This document shows positions 22,753 through 32,745 of a stretch of 64,000 nucleotides of DNA, one piece after another (position 1 is the first letter of the stretch; each line of letters begins with the position of its first letter). The stretch is from Sulfuritalea sp. (GTDB lineage Bacteria; Pseudomonadota; Gammaproteobacteria; Burkholderiales; Rhodocyclaceae). The stretch lies in NCBI GenBank assembly GCA_030651305.1, contig JAUSCI010000061.1:1-64000 (forward strand), read 5' to 3'. A model generated the notes under the pieces. It was given only the letters and a program-made list of their open reading frames with translations, made no database searches and was not told the origin of the DNA. The translations under genes and the position numbers were made by a program.

Positions 22753-25428
22753 TTACACCTTTACCGGGTTGGGCTTGTTCGGATCGAGGCTGTATTTGGC
22801 AATCGCCTCGGCCACTTTCTCGCGCTTCAACTGCCCATCGTCCGCCAGCGCCGACAGTGCGGCCAGCGTGATCCAGTAGCGATCCACCTCGAAGAAATGC
22901 CGCAGCTTTTCGCGCGTGTCGGAGCGGCCGAATCCGTCGGTGCCCAACACCGTGTAGTGGCGCGGCACCATTGAGCGGATCTGCTCGGCAAAAACCCGGA
23001 CGTAATCGGATGCGGCAACCACCGGACCCCGCGTTTCGGCCAGGCAGGCGGCGACATGCGGCACGCGCGGCTTGTCCGCCGGATGCAGCAGGTTCCAGCG
23101 CGCGCAGTCCTGCCCGTCGCGCGCCAGTTCGGTGAAGCTGGGGCAGGACCACAAGTCAGCCTCGATGCCCCAGTCGCTCTTGAGCAAGGTGGCGGCGGCA
23201 ATGGCTTCCATGAAGATCGTGCCGGAACCCAGCAACTGCACGCGCGGACCATTGGACGCGGCGCCCTTCCTGAACTGGTACATGCCCTTGAGGATACCGG
23301 CGGCCGCATCGGCGGGCATGGCCGGGTGTTCGTAATTCTCGTTCATCACCGTCAGGTAATAAAACACGTCTTCCTGCTCGGTCACCATGCGGCGCAGACC
23401 GTCCTGCACGATCACGGCGACCTCGTAGGCGAAGGTCGGGTCATAGGAAATGCAATTCGGCACGGTGCCCGACAGCACTTGCGAATGGCCGTCTTCGTGC
23501 TGCAAGCCTTCGCCATTGAGCGTCGTGCGCCCGGCGGTGCCGCCGACCAGGAAGCCCCGCGCGCGCTGGTCGCCGGCGGACCACACCAGATCCATGGTGC
23601 GCTGCATGCCGAACATGGAATAGCAGATATACACCGGAATCATTTGCAGGTTGTGCGTTGAATAACTGGTGCCGGCGGCGATCCAGTCGGCCATGGCGCC
23701 GGCTTCGTTGATGCCGTCCTGCAGAATCTGGCCGGTCCTGCTTTCCTTGTAGAACATCATCTGGTCGGCATCCTGCGGCACGTAGTTCTGGCCTTCCTGG
23801 TTCCAGATGCCGATCTGGCGGAACAGGCCTTCCATGCCGAAGGTGCGCGACTCGTCGACCACGATCGGCACCACGCGCTTGCCGATGACTTTGTCCTTGA
23901 GCATGACGTTGAGGCCGCGCACGAAGGACATTGTTGTCGAAAACTCGCGACCTTCGCCGCCGGCCTTCAGCAAGGCGTCGAACGCCGACAGGGGCGGCAC
24001 CTGCAGCGACTCGGCCTGGCGCCGGCGCGACGGCAGGTAACCACCCAGAGCCATGCGCCGCTCGCGCATGTAGTCGAGTTCCTTCGAGCCCTCGGGGAAG
24101 GTCAGGTAGGGCAGTTTCTCCAGATCTGCGTCGCTGACCGGCAGCTTGAAACGGTCGCGAAAAGCCTTGACCGAGGTGGTGCCCATCTTCTTCTGCTGAT
24201 GGGTGATGTTCTGCGCTTCGCCGGCCTCGCCCATGCCGTAGCCCTTGATGGTCTTGGCCAGGATCACCGTCGGCTGGCCCTTGTTCGCCACCGCCGCCGC
24301 GTAGGCCGCATAGACCTTGTGCGGATCGTGACCGCCGCGGTTCAGGCGCCAGATGTCGTCATCGGACCAGGTCGATACCATCTTCAGCAGTTCCGGGTAC
24401 TTGCCGAAGAAGTGCTGGCGCACGTAGGCGCCATCGCGCGCCTTGAAGGTCTGGTAGTCGCCGTCGACGCATTCCATCATGCGCTTCTGCAACAGGCCGG
24501 TCTTGTCCTGCGCCAGCAGGGGATCCCAGTAGCTGCCCCAGATCACCTTGATCACGTTCCAGCCGGCGCCGCGAAAATCGGATTCCATTTCCTGGATGAT
24601 CTTGCCGTTGCCGCGCACCGGACCGTCGAGGCGCTGCAGATTGCAGTTGATGACGACGATCAGGTTGTCGAGGTGTTCGCGCCCGGCCATGCTGATCGCG
24701 CCCTTCGACTCCGGTTCGTCCATCTCGCCGTCGCCCATGAAGGCCCACACCTTGCGCTCGTCGGTGGCAATCAGTTCGCGATTCTGGAGATATTTCATGA
24801 AGCGCGCGTGATAGATGGCCTGCAAGGGGCCGAGGCCCATCGACACCGTGGGGAACTGCCAGAAATCCGGCATCAGCCACGGATGCGGATAGCTCGAAAG
24901 CCCCTTGCCGTCGACCTCGCGGCGGAAATTGTCCATCTGCTCTTCGGAGAGACGGCCGAGCATGAAGGCGCGCGCATAGGTGCCCGGCGCCGAATGGCCC
25001 TGCGACAGCACCAGGTCGCCGCCGTGACTGTCCGACGGCGTATGCCAGAAGTGATTGAAGCCGATGTCATAGAGCGTCGCCGCCGAGGCGTAGCTGGCGA
25101 TGTGGCCGCCGAGGCCGGAATCGTTCTTGTTCGCCCGCAGCACCATGACCAGCGCATTCCACCGGGCGTAGTCGCGGATTTTCTGCTCCAGTTCGTAGTC
25201 GCCCGGCGTGATCGGCTGCTGATCGGCGGGAATGGTATTGATGTATTCGGTGTTGGCGCTGTAGGGCATGTTGATGCCCGTCTGGTGGCCCAGCGCAATC
25301 AATTGTTCGAGCAGGAAATGGGCACGTCCGGGGCCTTCATGGGCGATCACCGCCTGCATAGCATCGAGCCATTCACGGGTTTCCTGCGGATCGGCGTCGG
25401 CTGACGCGAGTTGGGGGGCAGTTGACAT
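22753..25428 (-). CDS. aceE: Pyruvate dehydrogenase E1, homodimeric type
   Basis: Thiamine-diphosphate enzyme that decarboxylates pyruvate and acetylates the E2 lipoyl group. The 891-residue length matches homodimeric AceE. Visible features are the GHIASYASAATLYDIGFNHF region, the TPP motif GDGEMDEPES ... NLIVVINCNLQRLDG (about residues 230-265), and the C-terminal transketolase segment ending VLGTDGFGRSDTREKLRHFF. The ATG at 25428 follows a strong GAGGAG; the longer frame to 25566 lacks support. Only 3 bp separate it from aceF. Confidence 0.97.
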   Translation of the reverse strand: MSTAPQLASADADPQETREWLDAMQAVIAHEGPGRAHFLLEQLIALGHQTGINMPYSANTEYINTIPADQQPITPGDYELEQKIRDYARWNALVMVLRANKNDSGLGGHIASYASAATLYDIGFNHFWHTPSDSHGGDLVLSQGHSAPGTYARAFMLGRLSEEQMDNFRREVDGKGLSSYPHPWLMPDFWQFPTVSMGLGPLQAIYHARFMKYLQNRELIATDERKVWAFMGDGEMDEPESKGAISMAGREHLDNLIVVINCNLQRLDGPVRGNGKIIQEMESDFRGAGWNVIKVIWGSYWDPLLAQDKTGLLQKRMMECVDGDYQTFKARDGAYVRQHFFGKYPELLKMVSTWSDDDIWRLNRGGHDPHKVYAAYAAAVANKGQPTVILAKTIKGYGMGEAGEAQNITHQQKKMGTTSVKAFRDRFKLPVSDADLEKLPYLTFPEGSKELDYMRERRMALGGYLPSRRRQAESLQVPPLSAFDALLKAGGEGREFSTTMSFVRGLNVMLKDKVIGKRVVPIVVDESRTFGMEGLFRQIGIWNQEGQNYVPQDADQMMFYKESRTGQILQDGINEAGAMADWIAAGTSYSTHNLQMIPVYICYSMFGMQRTMDLVWSAGDQRARGFLVGGTAGRTTLNGEGLQHEDGHSQVLSGTVPNCISYDPTFAYEVAVIVQDGLRRMVTEQEDVFYYLTVMNENYEHPAMPADAAAGILKGMYQFRKGAASNGPRVQLLGSGTIFMEAIAAATLLKSDWGIEADLWSCPSFTELARDGQDCARWNLLHPADKPRVPHVAACLAETRGPVVAASDYVRVFAEQIRSMVPRHYTVLGTDGFGRSDTREKLRHFFEVDRYWITLAALSALADDGQLKREKVAEAIAKYSLDPNKPNPVKV

Positions 25429-25708
25429 GACATCTCCTCGTAGTGGAGTTATTCGATACCGCCGGACGTGATCCCGACGGACCTCTTTTTCGCAGCATAG
25501 ACCTTGTTCATGATTCCACCATCTCAAGCTGTTTCGCATTGTAAGACAGTACTTCACAATGCGCAATACGTGTTTTCCGCTACAAGGATCGCTGTGCTAT
25601 TGGCGTTCCGTGCGTAGGTAGTGACCCTGATGGGGGTGTACCTGATTTCGCCCGGAGGTTTTGGTCGCTACAGTGCGTCTACATCAAAAACCACAAGAGG
25701 AGCGAGAC
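25429..25708. promoter_or_regulatory. Divergent intergenic region aceE / Cache protein
   Basis: A 280-bp gap that must hold the pdh promoter and the promoter of the Cache-domain gene. I see AT-rich patches near 25540-25575 but no regulator site I can name with confidence. No gene is supportable. Confidence 0.4.
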
Positions 25709-26689
25709 ATGATTTCATTCAAACGGATGCGGGTAAGCGCGCGGCTTGTCGTTATCGGCGTGGCGGTGTTTCTCGGGCTGGCGCTGATCGCCGGCTATAC
25801 CCTGGTACAGATCAAGACCGAAGCGCTCGCCGCGCACAGCGAACGGATCAAGCATCTGGTCGAAACCGCGAAGGGAATTGTCGCGGGCTATCAGAAGCTC
25901 GAAGCACAAGGCAGACTCTCGCGTGACGAGGCTCAGCTGCAAGCCAAGGAGGCCTTGCGCAGCCTGCGCTTCGGCCGGAACGACTATTTCTTCCTGTACA
26001 ACTATGAAGGCCGCGGCCTGATGATCGCAGGCAGCCCGAAGATCGAGGGCAAGATCATGCTGGGCAAGACCGACGCCGCGGGCTTCCTGTTGTGGGACGC
26101 ACTCATCGCCCGCGGCAGGGAAGGCAGCGGCTACTTCGACTATGTGTTTCCGCGCGCCGGCCAGACCGTGTCGAAGCCCAAGCGCGGTTTCGTCATGGGC
26201 ATTCCCGAATGGCAGTGGATCGTCGGCACCGGCGTGTATGTGGATGACGTCGATGAGGCCGTCAATCAGGCCGCGATTCGCTACGGCGTCGCATCGCTGC
26301 TGGTGATGGCGATCCTGGCCTGGTTCTCACTGCTGGTGTCGCGCAGCATCGTCACCCAGCTCGGCGGCGAGCCGCAGGACGCGGCCGAAAGCATGAGGAA
26401 GATTGCCAGCGGCGATCTGGGTGTCGACATTGTCCTGGAAAAAGACGACAACCACAGCCTGATGGCATCGCTCAAGGTGATGCAGATGAAGTTGAAAAAC
26501 ATCACGGCGGCGATCCAGGAAAACTCGCTCACTTTGACGCAGCAGGTCCAGGGCTTCGACCAGGTTGCCAGGACCCATGCCGAAACCAGGTCGGACGAAA
26601 ACTTCCACGCCTTGCGCCGGGCCGCCGGCAGGCTGGGCAAGACGGCGGACGTCCTCGACAAGTCGATCGCCCGCTTCAAGCTCCAGTAG
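25709..26689 (+). CDS. Single-Cache membrane sensor lacking an output domain
   Basis: A 326-residue protein built like the N-terminal half of a chemoreceptor. TM1 is about residues 13-33 (LVVIGVAVFLGLALIAGYTL); the extracytoplasmic sCache_2 domain (about 40-185) includes FGRNDYFFLYNYEGRGLMIAGSPKIEGK and PEWQWIVGTGVYVDDVD; TM2 is about 195-215; then a HAMP-like segment (about 216-270). After that there is only a short helical tail, with no methyl-accepting hairpin, kinase or cyclase domain. sCache_2 domains often bind small carboxylates. It is upstream of a two-component system and a carboxylate transporter module. RBS AGAGGAG. Confidence 0.8.
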   Translation: MISFKRMRVSARLVVIGVAVFLGLALIAGYTLVQIKTEALAAHSERIKHLVETAKGIVAGYQKLEAQGRLSRDEAQLQAKEALRSLRFGRNDYFFLYNYEGRGLMIAGSPKIEGKIMLGKTDAAGFLLWDALIARGREGSGYFDYVFPRAGQTVSKPKRGFVMGIPEWQWIVGTGVYVDDVDEAVNQAAIRYGVASLLVMAILAWFSLLVSRSIVTQLGGEPQDAAESMRKIASGDLGVDIVLEKDDNHSLMASLKVMQMKLKNITAAIQENSLTLTQQVQGFDQVARTHAETRSDENFHALRRAAGRLGKTADVLDKSIARFKLQ

Positions 26690-26744
26690 CCATCGCGGCA
26701 TGGATCGTCGCGGTTGATGACTCTCAACGGAATCGAGGTGATAC

Positions 26745-27257
26745 ATGGACCTTTCGACCCGCCTGCAACTCACCCTGAAGGGTGCGGACGAACTCAAGCA
26801 CAGGACCTGCAAGCTCGGCATGAAGAAGCGCAGCATGCTGATCCTGCTGGACAAGCCGCAATCCGTTCAATACCTGCTCGGCAAGTCGGTATTTACGCAG
26901 GGCGAGGTTATCGAGGAAATCCGCGCCCTGGTCACGGAGCAGTTCATTGCCGTGAGCGTGAATGGCGCGCTCCACGCCGCCGGTGCGGAACCAACTGCCG
27001 CCGCGCCTGAACCGAACGGCCATCTTCACCTGCATGGCGGCATCGTCATTTCCGAGGCCAAGTTTCTGCTGATCGATTTCTGCGTCGACCACTTTGGCAC
27101 CGGATCCCAGGCATTTGTCGATGAAATCAGCGCCTGCGGCAAGGAGAACGACCTCGGCTACTGCCTGGGAAAGGTCATGGCGGCAGCGCAAAAACGCTGC
27201 CCGGACCAACTTCCGAAGTTGCTCGGCCTGGTCAAGGAAATCAACGAAACGGCCTGA
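26745..27257 (+). CDS. Hypothetical cytoplasmic protein
   Basis: A 170-residue protein of unknown function. The N-terminal part (about 1-65, STRLQLTLKGADELKHRTCK, then QSVQYLLGKSVFTQGEVIEEI) looks like a small winged-helix or helical bundle; the C-terminal part (about 90-170) is mostly helical with four cysteines (FCVDHF, SACGKEN, YCLGK, RCPDQ). A polar Ala/Pro-rich linker joins them. It follows the Cache sensor by 55 bp on the same strand and probably shares its transcript, so it may be a cytosolic partner; this is inference. Confidence 0.55.
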   Translation: MDLSTRLQLTLKGADELKHRTCKLGMKKRSMLILLDKPQSVQYLLGKSVFTQGEVIEEIRALVTEQFIAVSVNGALHAAGAEPTAAAPEPNGHLHLHGGIVISEAKFLLIDFCVDHFGTGSQAFVDEISACGKENDLGYCLGKVMAAAQKRCPDQLPKLLGLVKEINETA

Positions 27258-27271
27258 CGGGCAATTGGCGG

Positions 27272-27907
27272 CTATGCGCCGGGAGAACCCGAAACCTCCA
27301 TCACGGACTGAACCAGTTCGGCGAGCGAACGGACTTCCATTTTGTCCATGACGCGGGCACGATGCACTTCGACCGTCTTGATGCTGATGCCGAGGTCATC
27401 GGCAATCTGCTTGTTCAGCCGGCCTGCCGCCATCAAGTCCATCACTTCCCGCTCACGCGGGGTGAGGGCGGCGAGGCGCCTGGCGATTTCGGCGTGCCGC
27501 CGGCGCCGACTCTGCTGCTCGCGGTCGGCCGCCAGGCACTGCTCGATCAGGCGCAGGATGTCCTTGTCGTTGAACGGCTTCTCGATGAAGTCGGCGGCAC
27601 CCTTCTTCAGCGCCGATACCGCCATCGGCACGTCGCCATGCCCGGTGACGAAAATGATCGGCAAAGACGACTGCAGTGCCTGCAGCCGCTCATGCAGCTC
27701 CAGCCCGCTGATGCCCGGCATCCTGACATCGAGCACCAGGCAGCCGGCCATGTCCGCGCGCCAGGCATCCAGAAACGCCTCACCGGACGCAAAAGAGCTG
27801 ACCCGCAAGCCGTTCGACTCCAGCAGCCAGGCCAGGGAATCCCGCATCGCCTCATCGTCATCGACAATGAACACGGTCTGTTCGTTGCCTACCGATTCGT
27901 CCGTCAT
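27272..27907 (-). CDS. FixJ-type response regulator
   Basis: NarL/FixJ-family regulator of 211 residues. The receiver domain (about 9-120) has acidic residues VDDDE, the phospho-acceptor Asp in LVLDVRMPGISG, the Thr of FVTGHGD and the Lys of EKPF. The C-terminal LuxR helix-turn-helix (about 145-205) shows LTPREREVMDLMAAG and LNKQIADDLGISIKTVEVHRARVM. It overlaps the upstream histidine kinase gene by 4 bp, so the two are a cognate pair. The divergently transcribed TRAP transporter genes are the likely targets. Confidence 0.92.
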   Translation of the reverse strand: MTDESVGNEQTVFIVDDDEAMRDSLAWLLESNGLRVSSFASGEAFLDAWRADMAGCLVLDVRMPGISGLELHERLQALQSSLPIIFVTGHGDVPMAVSALKKGAADFIEKPFNDKDILRLIEQCLAADREQQSRRRRHAEIARRLAALTPREREVMDLMAAGRLNKQIADDLGISIKTVEVHRARVMDKMEVRSLAELVQSVMEVSGSPGA

Positions 27908-30654
27908 TCTCTGTTCCCCTGTTCTCCAGGCGGCAGCGTAAAACGGAAAATGGTACCGCCCTCCGGATTCGCATCGACCCACAAACGACCATTGTGGAAT
28001 TCGATGATGGTACGGCAGATATTGAGTCCCATGCCCATACCCTGCTTCTTGGTGGTGAAAAAAGGCATGAAGAGTTTCTCGGTGTCGCCGTCCCCGATGC
28101 CGTGCCCATTGTCGCGCACCTCGACCTCGACCTGCGCGCCATCATTCTGCCGGGCAGTGATCGCCAGTTGGCGGCGCTGGCGCGGAGTCTGCGCCATGGC
28201 TTCGATGCCGTTCTTGACCAAATTGAGCAGCACCTGCTCGATCATGATCCGATCGGCATAGACCGGCGGCAGCGTAAGCGGAATCTCGACGCGGATGTCG
28301 ATACCGGCCTTGCGCGCCTCGATATCGGCAAAGCCGATGGCCTCGTCCGCGATATCGGCCAGCGCCACCGACACACGGTTCGGCTCGCTCTTGCGCACGA
28401 AGTCGCGCATGCGGCGCACGATCTTGCCGGCGCGTTCGGCCTGGAAGCTGGCCTTCTGCATTGCTTGCAGAAGGTCTTCGCCTGTGTAAGTCCCGCTTTC
28501 CAGCCGGCTGACGCAACCCATGGCGTAGTTGCTGATGGCGGCCAGCGGCTGGTTCAGCTCGTGGGCCAGGGTCGACGCCATTTCGCCCATCGAGATCAGG
28601 CGCGAGGTCTGTTCCAGCCGCACCTGCTGGCGCAGGTTCTCGTCCTCGATCTGCCGGCTCTCCGTGATGTCGGTGGCGATGACCATGCGCACCACCCGTG
28701 CGTCCACCCATTTGATGGCGCGATCGCGCAGGTGATACCAGCGTCCGGAGATCGAATTCTGTATCTCGCCATCGAACAGTTCGCAGGGCAGGTCGGCAAG
28801 CTCCACCCGGCTCGGGTCATGCAGCAGCAGCGCCGAATCGGGTCGACAGCAGGCCGTCAGTTCGAGACTGTTGCGACCGACGACATCGTCGCCGAAGATG
28901 ACGCAAAACGCCTTGTTCGCATAGAGGATTTCATCCGTCACGGCATCCGCGACATAAACCGCCGCATGCAGCCCGTCGAGTACCGCCACAAAACGCTCGT
29001 GCGACGCCACCAGTTCGGCGCGGGCGCGAACCGGTTCGGTGACGTCGATCATCGACGCCATCCAGCCGGTCTGCTCGCCATCGGCGTCAATCAGTGGCGA
29101 AATATAAAAGCGAACGTCTTTGTATTCGCCGTCGGCGTGCACGATGCGCATCGGGAAGCCGCTGGCCGGAGCCTTGCCGGCCAGTGTCAGCTCAAGGTTG
29201 TAGCGCTGGGCCGCGTCGTCGTCCGGTGACCAGTAGGGAAAGGGCGGCATGCAGCCGATCAGCTTGTCGGCGCTCAAGCCCACCATGCGACAGAACGCCG
29301 GATTGACGTAGATGATGCGACCTTCCATGTCGATGGCGCGCAATCCGGTCATCACGGACTCTTCCATGGCCTTGCGGAAGGCGTACTCGGCGCGGATGGC
29401 GTCCTCGCCGCGCTTGCGGTCGGTGACGTCATGGGCGACGCAGTAGAGGAGCTCTTCCTCCGGCGCCGGATTCACGCTCCACACCAGCCAGCGGTAGCTG
29501 CCGTCGGCGCAGCGACAGCGGCTTTCGAACGCGGTCGATGGCTCGCCGCGGGCGAGTTTCTTGACCTCCTCCTGCGTTGCCGGCATGTCGTCGGGGTGCA
29601 CCAGATCGAGCAGGGCGCCGCCGTACAGCTTCTCCGGCGCCAGGCCGAGTACCCGCTCGAACGCCGGATTGGCCCGCACAATGCGGCCATCGAGACGCAC
29701 CACGCAGAGCAGGTCGAGCGAGAGATTGAACAGGCGGTCGCGTTCGAGTTCGGCCTTGATCCGGCTGCGCATGTGAGCCCCCAGCGCCCACAGGCTCCAG
29801 GCCATCAGCAGGACGAGGCCGCCAATCAGGAACATGATCATGTTCTGCGGCACGGCCGACTGCGTGGCATAGGCCGAGACCCGCAGGCGCAGGCCCTGCC
29901 CCGGCGGATTGAGGCTGACCATGTCGCTGACATCGGTCTCCAACTCCACCGCGGAGTTGGCGCCGATCACCCGCTCCTCGGTTTCCAGCACCAGCCGGTA
30001 CTTCTCCGAGAACCACTCCGGCGCCAGGTAGGTCAGCACGCCGCTGGCCGCGTAGATGCCGATCACGGCGCCACGGGATGCTCGATCGTGCTGTACCGGA
30101 ACGTGAACCTCGATGGTGGCCTCGCCCTCCGACGACACCAACGGCACGCTGTAGGCGGGCTGCTCGGTGCGGCTTGCGCGCTGGAAGGTCAGCGTCTGCT
30201 CAGGCTGGGCCAGGCGTTCGCCGGCGTTCCATGTCTTGGTCTCGAAGGGCACGGTCCACCGCACCACCTGGTCGGCGTCGACCCAGATGATGTGCGTCAG
30301 TTCAGGATTGTTCTCCAGATAACGGTTGGCCTGCGCCTGAAACGACTCCCGCTCCAGGCTTCCGTCGCCCAGCCCCTTGGCCAACTGTTGGAGGAACTCC
30401 TGATTGTTGGTGAGATGCGTGCGGATGGTCTGCTCCGCCCACTGGATATCCTGGGCCAGGGCATTGCGCTGGGTGGTCTGTTCGTAGCGCTGCAGCACGA
30501 TGAGCAGGGCGAACATGGCGACGACGAACAGGCCGAGCACCAGATTGGGCAATACCCACACCCAGCCGCCGCGCGGACGGCCGTGGCGAAGGATGGAATC
30601 GAGAAAGAAAGGAAGCTTCAAGACGGCAGTGGCCGGAAGGTCGCAGGGAGCCAC
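27904..30654 (-). CDS. Membrane PAS-domain sensor histidine kinase
   Basis: A 916-residue sensor kinase. TM1 (about 31-55, VLPNLVLGLFVVAMFALLIVL) and TM2 (about 271-293, NMIMFLIGGLVLLMAWSLWAL) bracket a periplasmic sensor region of about 215 residues. Three PAS-type domains follow (about 310-430, 435-560, 565-680). The kinase core has the H-box STLAHELNQPLAAISNY (about 698) and ATPase motifs LVKNGIEAM, VRDNGHGIG and KKQGMGMGLNIC. The architecture is like FixL/DctB kinases. The start is a GTG at 30654 preceded by GGAG. The neighbouring TRAP and lactate genes suggest it senses a carboxylate. Confidence 0.9.
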   Translation of the reverse strand: MAPCDLPATAVLKLPFFLDSILRHGRPRGGWVWVLPNLVLGLFVVAMFALLIVLQRYEQTTQRNALAQDIQWAEQTIRTHLTNNQEFLQQLAKGLGDGSLERESFQAQANRYLENNPELTHIIWVDADQVVRWTVPFETKTWNAGERLAQPEQTLTFQRASRTEQPAYSVPLVSSEGEATIEVHVPVQHDRASRGAVIGIYAASGVLTYLAPEWFSEKYRLVLETEERVIGANSAVELETDVSDMVSLNPPGQGLRLRVSAYATQSAVPQNMIMFLIGGLVLLMAWSLWALGAHMRSRIKAELERDRLFNLSLDLLCVVRLDGRIVRANPAFERVLGLAPEKLYGGALLDLVHPDDMPATQEEVKKLARGEPSTAFESRCRCADGSYRWLVWSVNPAPEEELLYCVAHDVTDRKRGEDAIRAEYAFRKAMEESVMTGLRAIDMEGRIIYVNPAFCRMVGLSADKLIGCMPPFPYWSPDDDAAQRYNLELTLAGKAPASGFPMRIVHADGEYKDVRFYISPLIDADGEQTGWMASMIDVTEPVRARAELVASHERFVAVLDGLHAAVYVADAVTDEILYANKAFCVIFGDDVVGRNSLELTACCRPDSALLLHDPSRVELADLPCELFDGEIQNSISGRWYHLRDRAIKWVDARVVRMVIATDITESRQIEDENLRQQVRLEQTSRLISMGEMASTLAHELNQPLAAISNYAMGCVSRLESGTYTGEDLLQAMQKASFQAERAGKIVRRMRDFVRKSEPNRVSVALADIADEAIGFADIEARKAGIDIRVEIPLTLPPVYADRIMIEQVLLNLVKNGIEAMAQTPRQRRQLAITARQNDGAQVEVEVRDNGHGIGDGDTEKLFMPFFTTKKQGMGMGLNICRTIIEFHNGRLWVDANPEGGTIFRFTLPPGEQGNRE

Positions 30655-30955
30655 AGGAATACTCCATCCGGCGCATCTGCGCCATAGGCGTTTTCCCTAA
30701 TGCGCAGTGCTGATCATGCAGCTTCCTCTCGCCGCCGGACAACGCCCGGATCGGGGTAGGGGTAATGCCTTAGGGGTAATACCCAATACCGTTTTGCCTG
30801 TCGAATTTACACAATACCCGTCGAGCAAGCATACGGTCTGTCCAACGGTCTGAGCATTCAGGGCCGGATATCCAAATCTTGCTCCACTTTGCCGCCGTGC
30901 GACCCGTTCAGACGGCGGACTTCGTTCACCCTGTAGTTCAGGAGGAGGTTTACCC
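30655..30955. promoter_or_regulatory. Divergent control region kinase / TRAP operon
   Basis: A 301-bp gap with no gene. The clearest signal is a direct repeat TAGGGGTAAT at 30757-30766 and 30771-30780 (14-bp period), followed by ACCCAATACC, so the second copy also forms the palindrome GGGTAATACCC. It is a candidate binding site for the FixJ-type regulator encoded next door; the assignment is inferred from position only. An AGGAGG lies just before the dctP start. Confidence 0.55.
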
Positions 30956-32026
<1,071 letters not shown>

Positions 32027-32040
32027 GCCGTTGATCTGGA

Positions 32041-32075
32041 CCGGCGGCGGCGGGCACGCCGCAGCCGGGATTTTT
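32041..32075 (+). terminator. Hairpin with T run between dctP and dctQ
   Basis: Stem CCGGC-g-GCGGCG / CGCCGC-a-GCCGG (11 paired bases with one internal mismatch), a 4-base loop, then GATTTTT. It has the form of a leaky intrinsic terminator inside the operon, which would give more binding protein than permease. Confidence 0.6.
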
Positions 32076-32116
32076 GCAATCGTCGCAGCAACACCAAGCA
32101 TTGGACGGAGAACCCC

Positions 32117-32734
32117 ATGACGAATACCACCCACGGCGCGGATGCGCCGGCACCGCATCCCGGCGGGATCGAGCCGCACCTCGACCTTGACACGCTTCTC
32201 CACCATACCGAACTGCCCGAGACCGCTTTCTCGCGCGCCGTCGATCCGATCGTGCGCAAGCTCGGCGAATGGTCCTCCCTGCTCTGGCCGCTCCTGGTCG
32301 CGATCATCACGATCAACGTCGTGATGCGCTACGCCTTCGGCACCGGACTGATCGAGTTCGAGGAACTGCAGTGGCATATCTATGCCATCAGCTTCCTGTT
32401 CGGGCTGGCCTGGATCCTGCAAATCGACGACCACGTGCGCATCGATGTGCTCTCCGAACACTTCAAGTTCCGCAATCAGTGCTGGATCGAGCTGGGCGGC
32501 ATTCTCATTGCTTTGCTGCCGTTTATCGCGGTCGTCGTCTGGTTCTCGATTCCGTTCGTTAACTACTCATTCACCATTCATGAAATTTCGGAGGCGCCGG
32601 GCGGACTGACGCACCGCTGGCTGATGAAGGCGGTGCTTCCGCTCTCCTTCATCCTGCTCGGCATCGCGACCGTCGCGCGCCTGACCCGAGTGCTCAAGGC
32701 GCTCTTCTCCAAGAAGCCGGCCAGCGCCAACTAA
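32117..32734 (+). CDS. dctQ: TRAP transporter small permease DctQ
   Basis: Small integral membrane subunit of the TRAP complex. The 205-residue protein has a cytoplasmic N-terminal extension of about 45 residues (somewhat longer than usual) and four predicted membrane helices (about 52-72, LLWPLLVAIITINVVMRYAFG; 85-103; 125-148, IALLPFIAVVVWFSIPFV; 172-195). The EELQWHIYAISFLFGLAWIL segment is typical of DctQ. Located between dctP and dctM, 11 bp from the latter. Confidence 0.92.
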   Translation: MTNTTHGADAPAPHPGGIEPHLDLDTLLHHTELPETAFSRAVDPIVRKLGEWSSLLWPLLVAIITINVVMRYAFGTGLIEFEELQWHIYAISFLFGLAWILQIDDHVRIDVLSEHFKFRNQCWIELGGILIALLPFIAVVVWFSIPFVNYSFTIHEISEAPGGLTHRWLMKAVLPLSFILLGIATVARLTRVLKALFSKKPASAN

Positions 32735-32745
32735 GGGACCCCGCC

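Noticed and set aside
19456-25428. Frameshift or fusion in lpd because of its 615-residue length
   Set aside because: Length is explained by the N-terminal lipoyl domain and linker, a known arrangement in betaproteobacterial E3.
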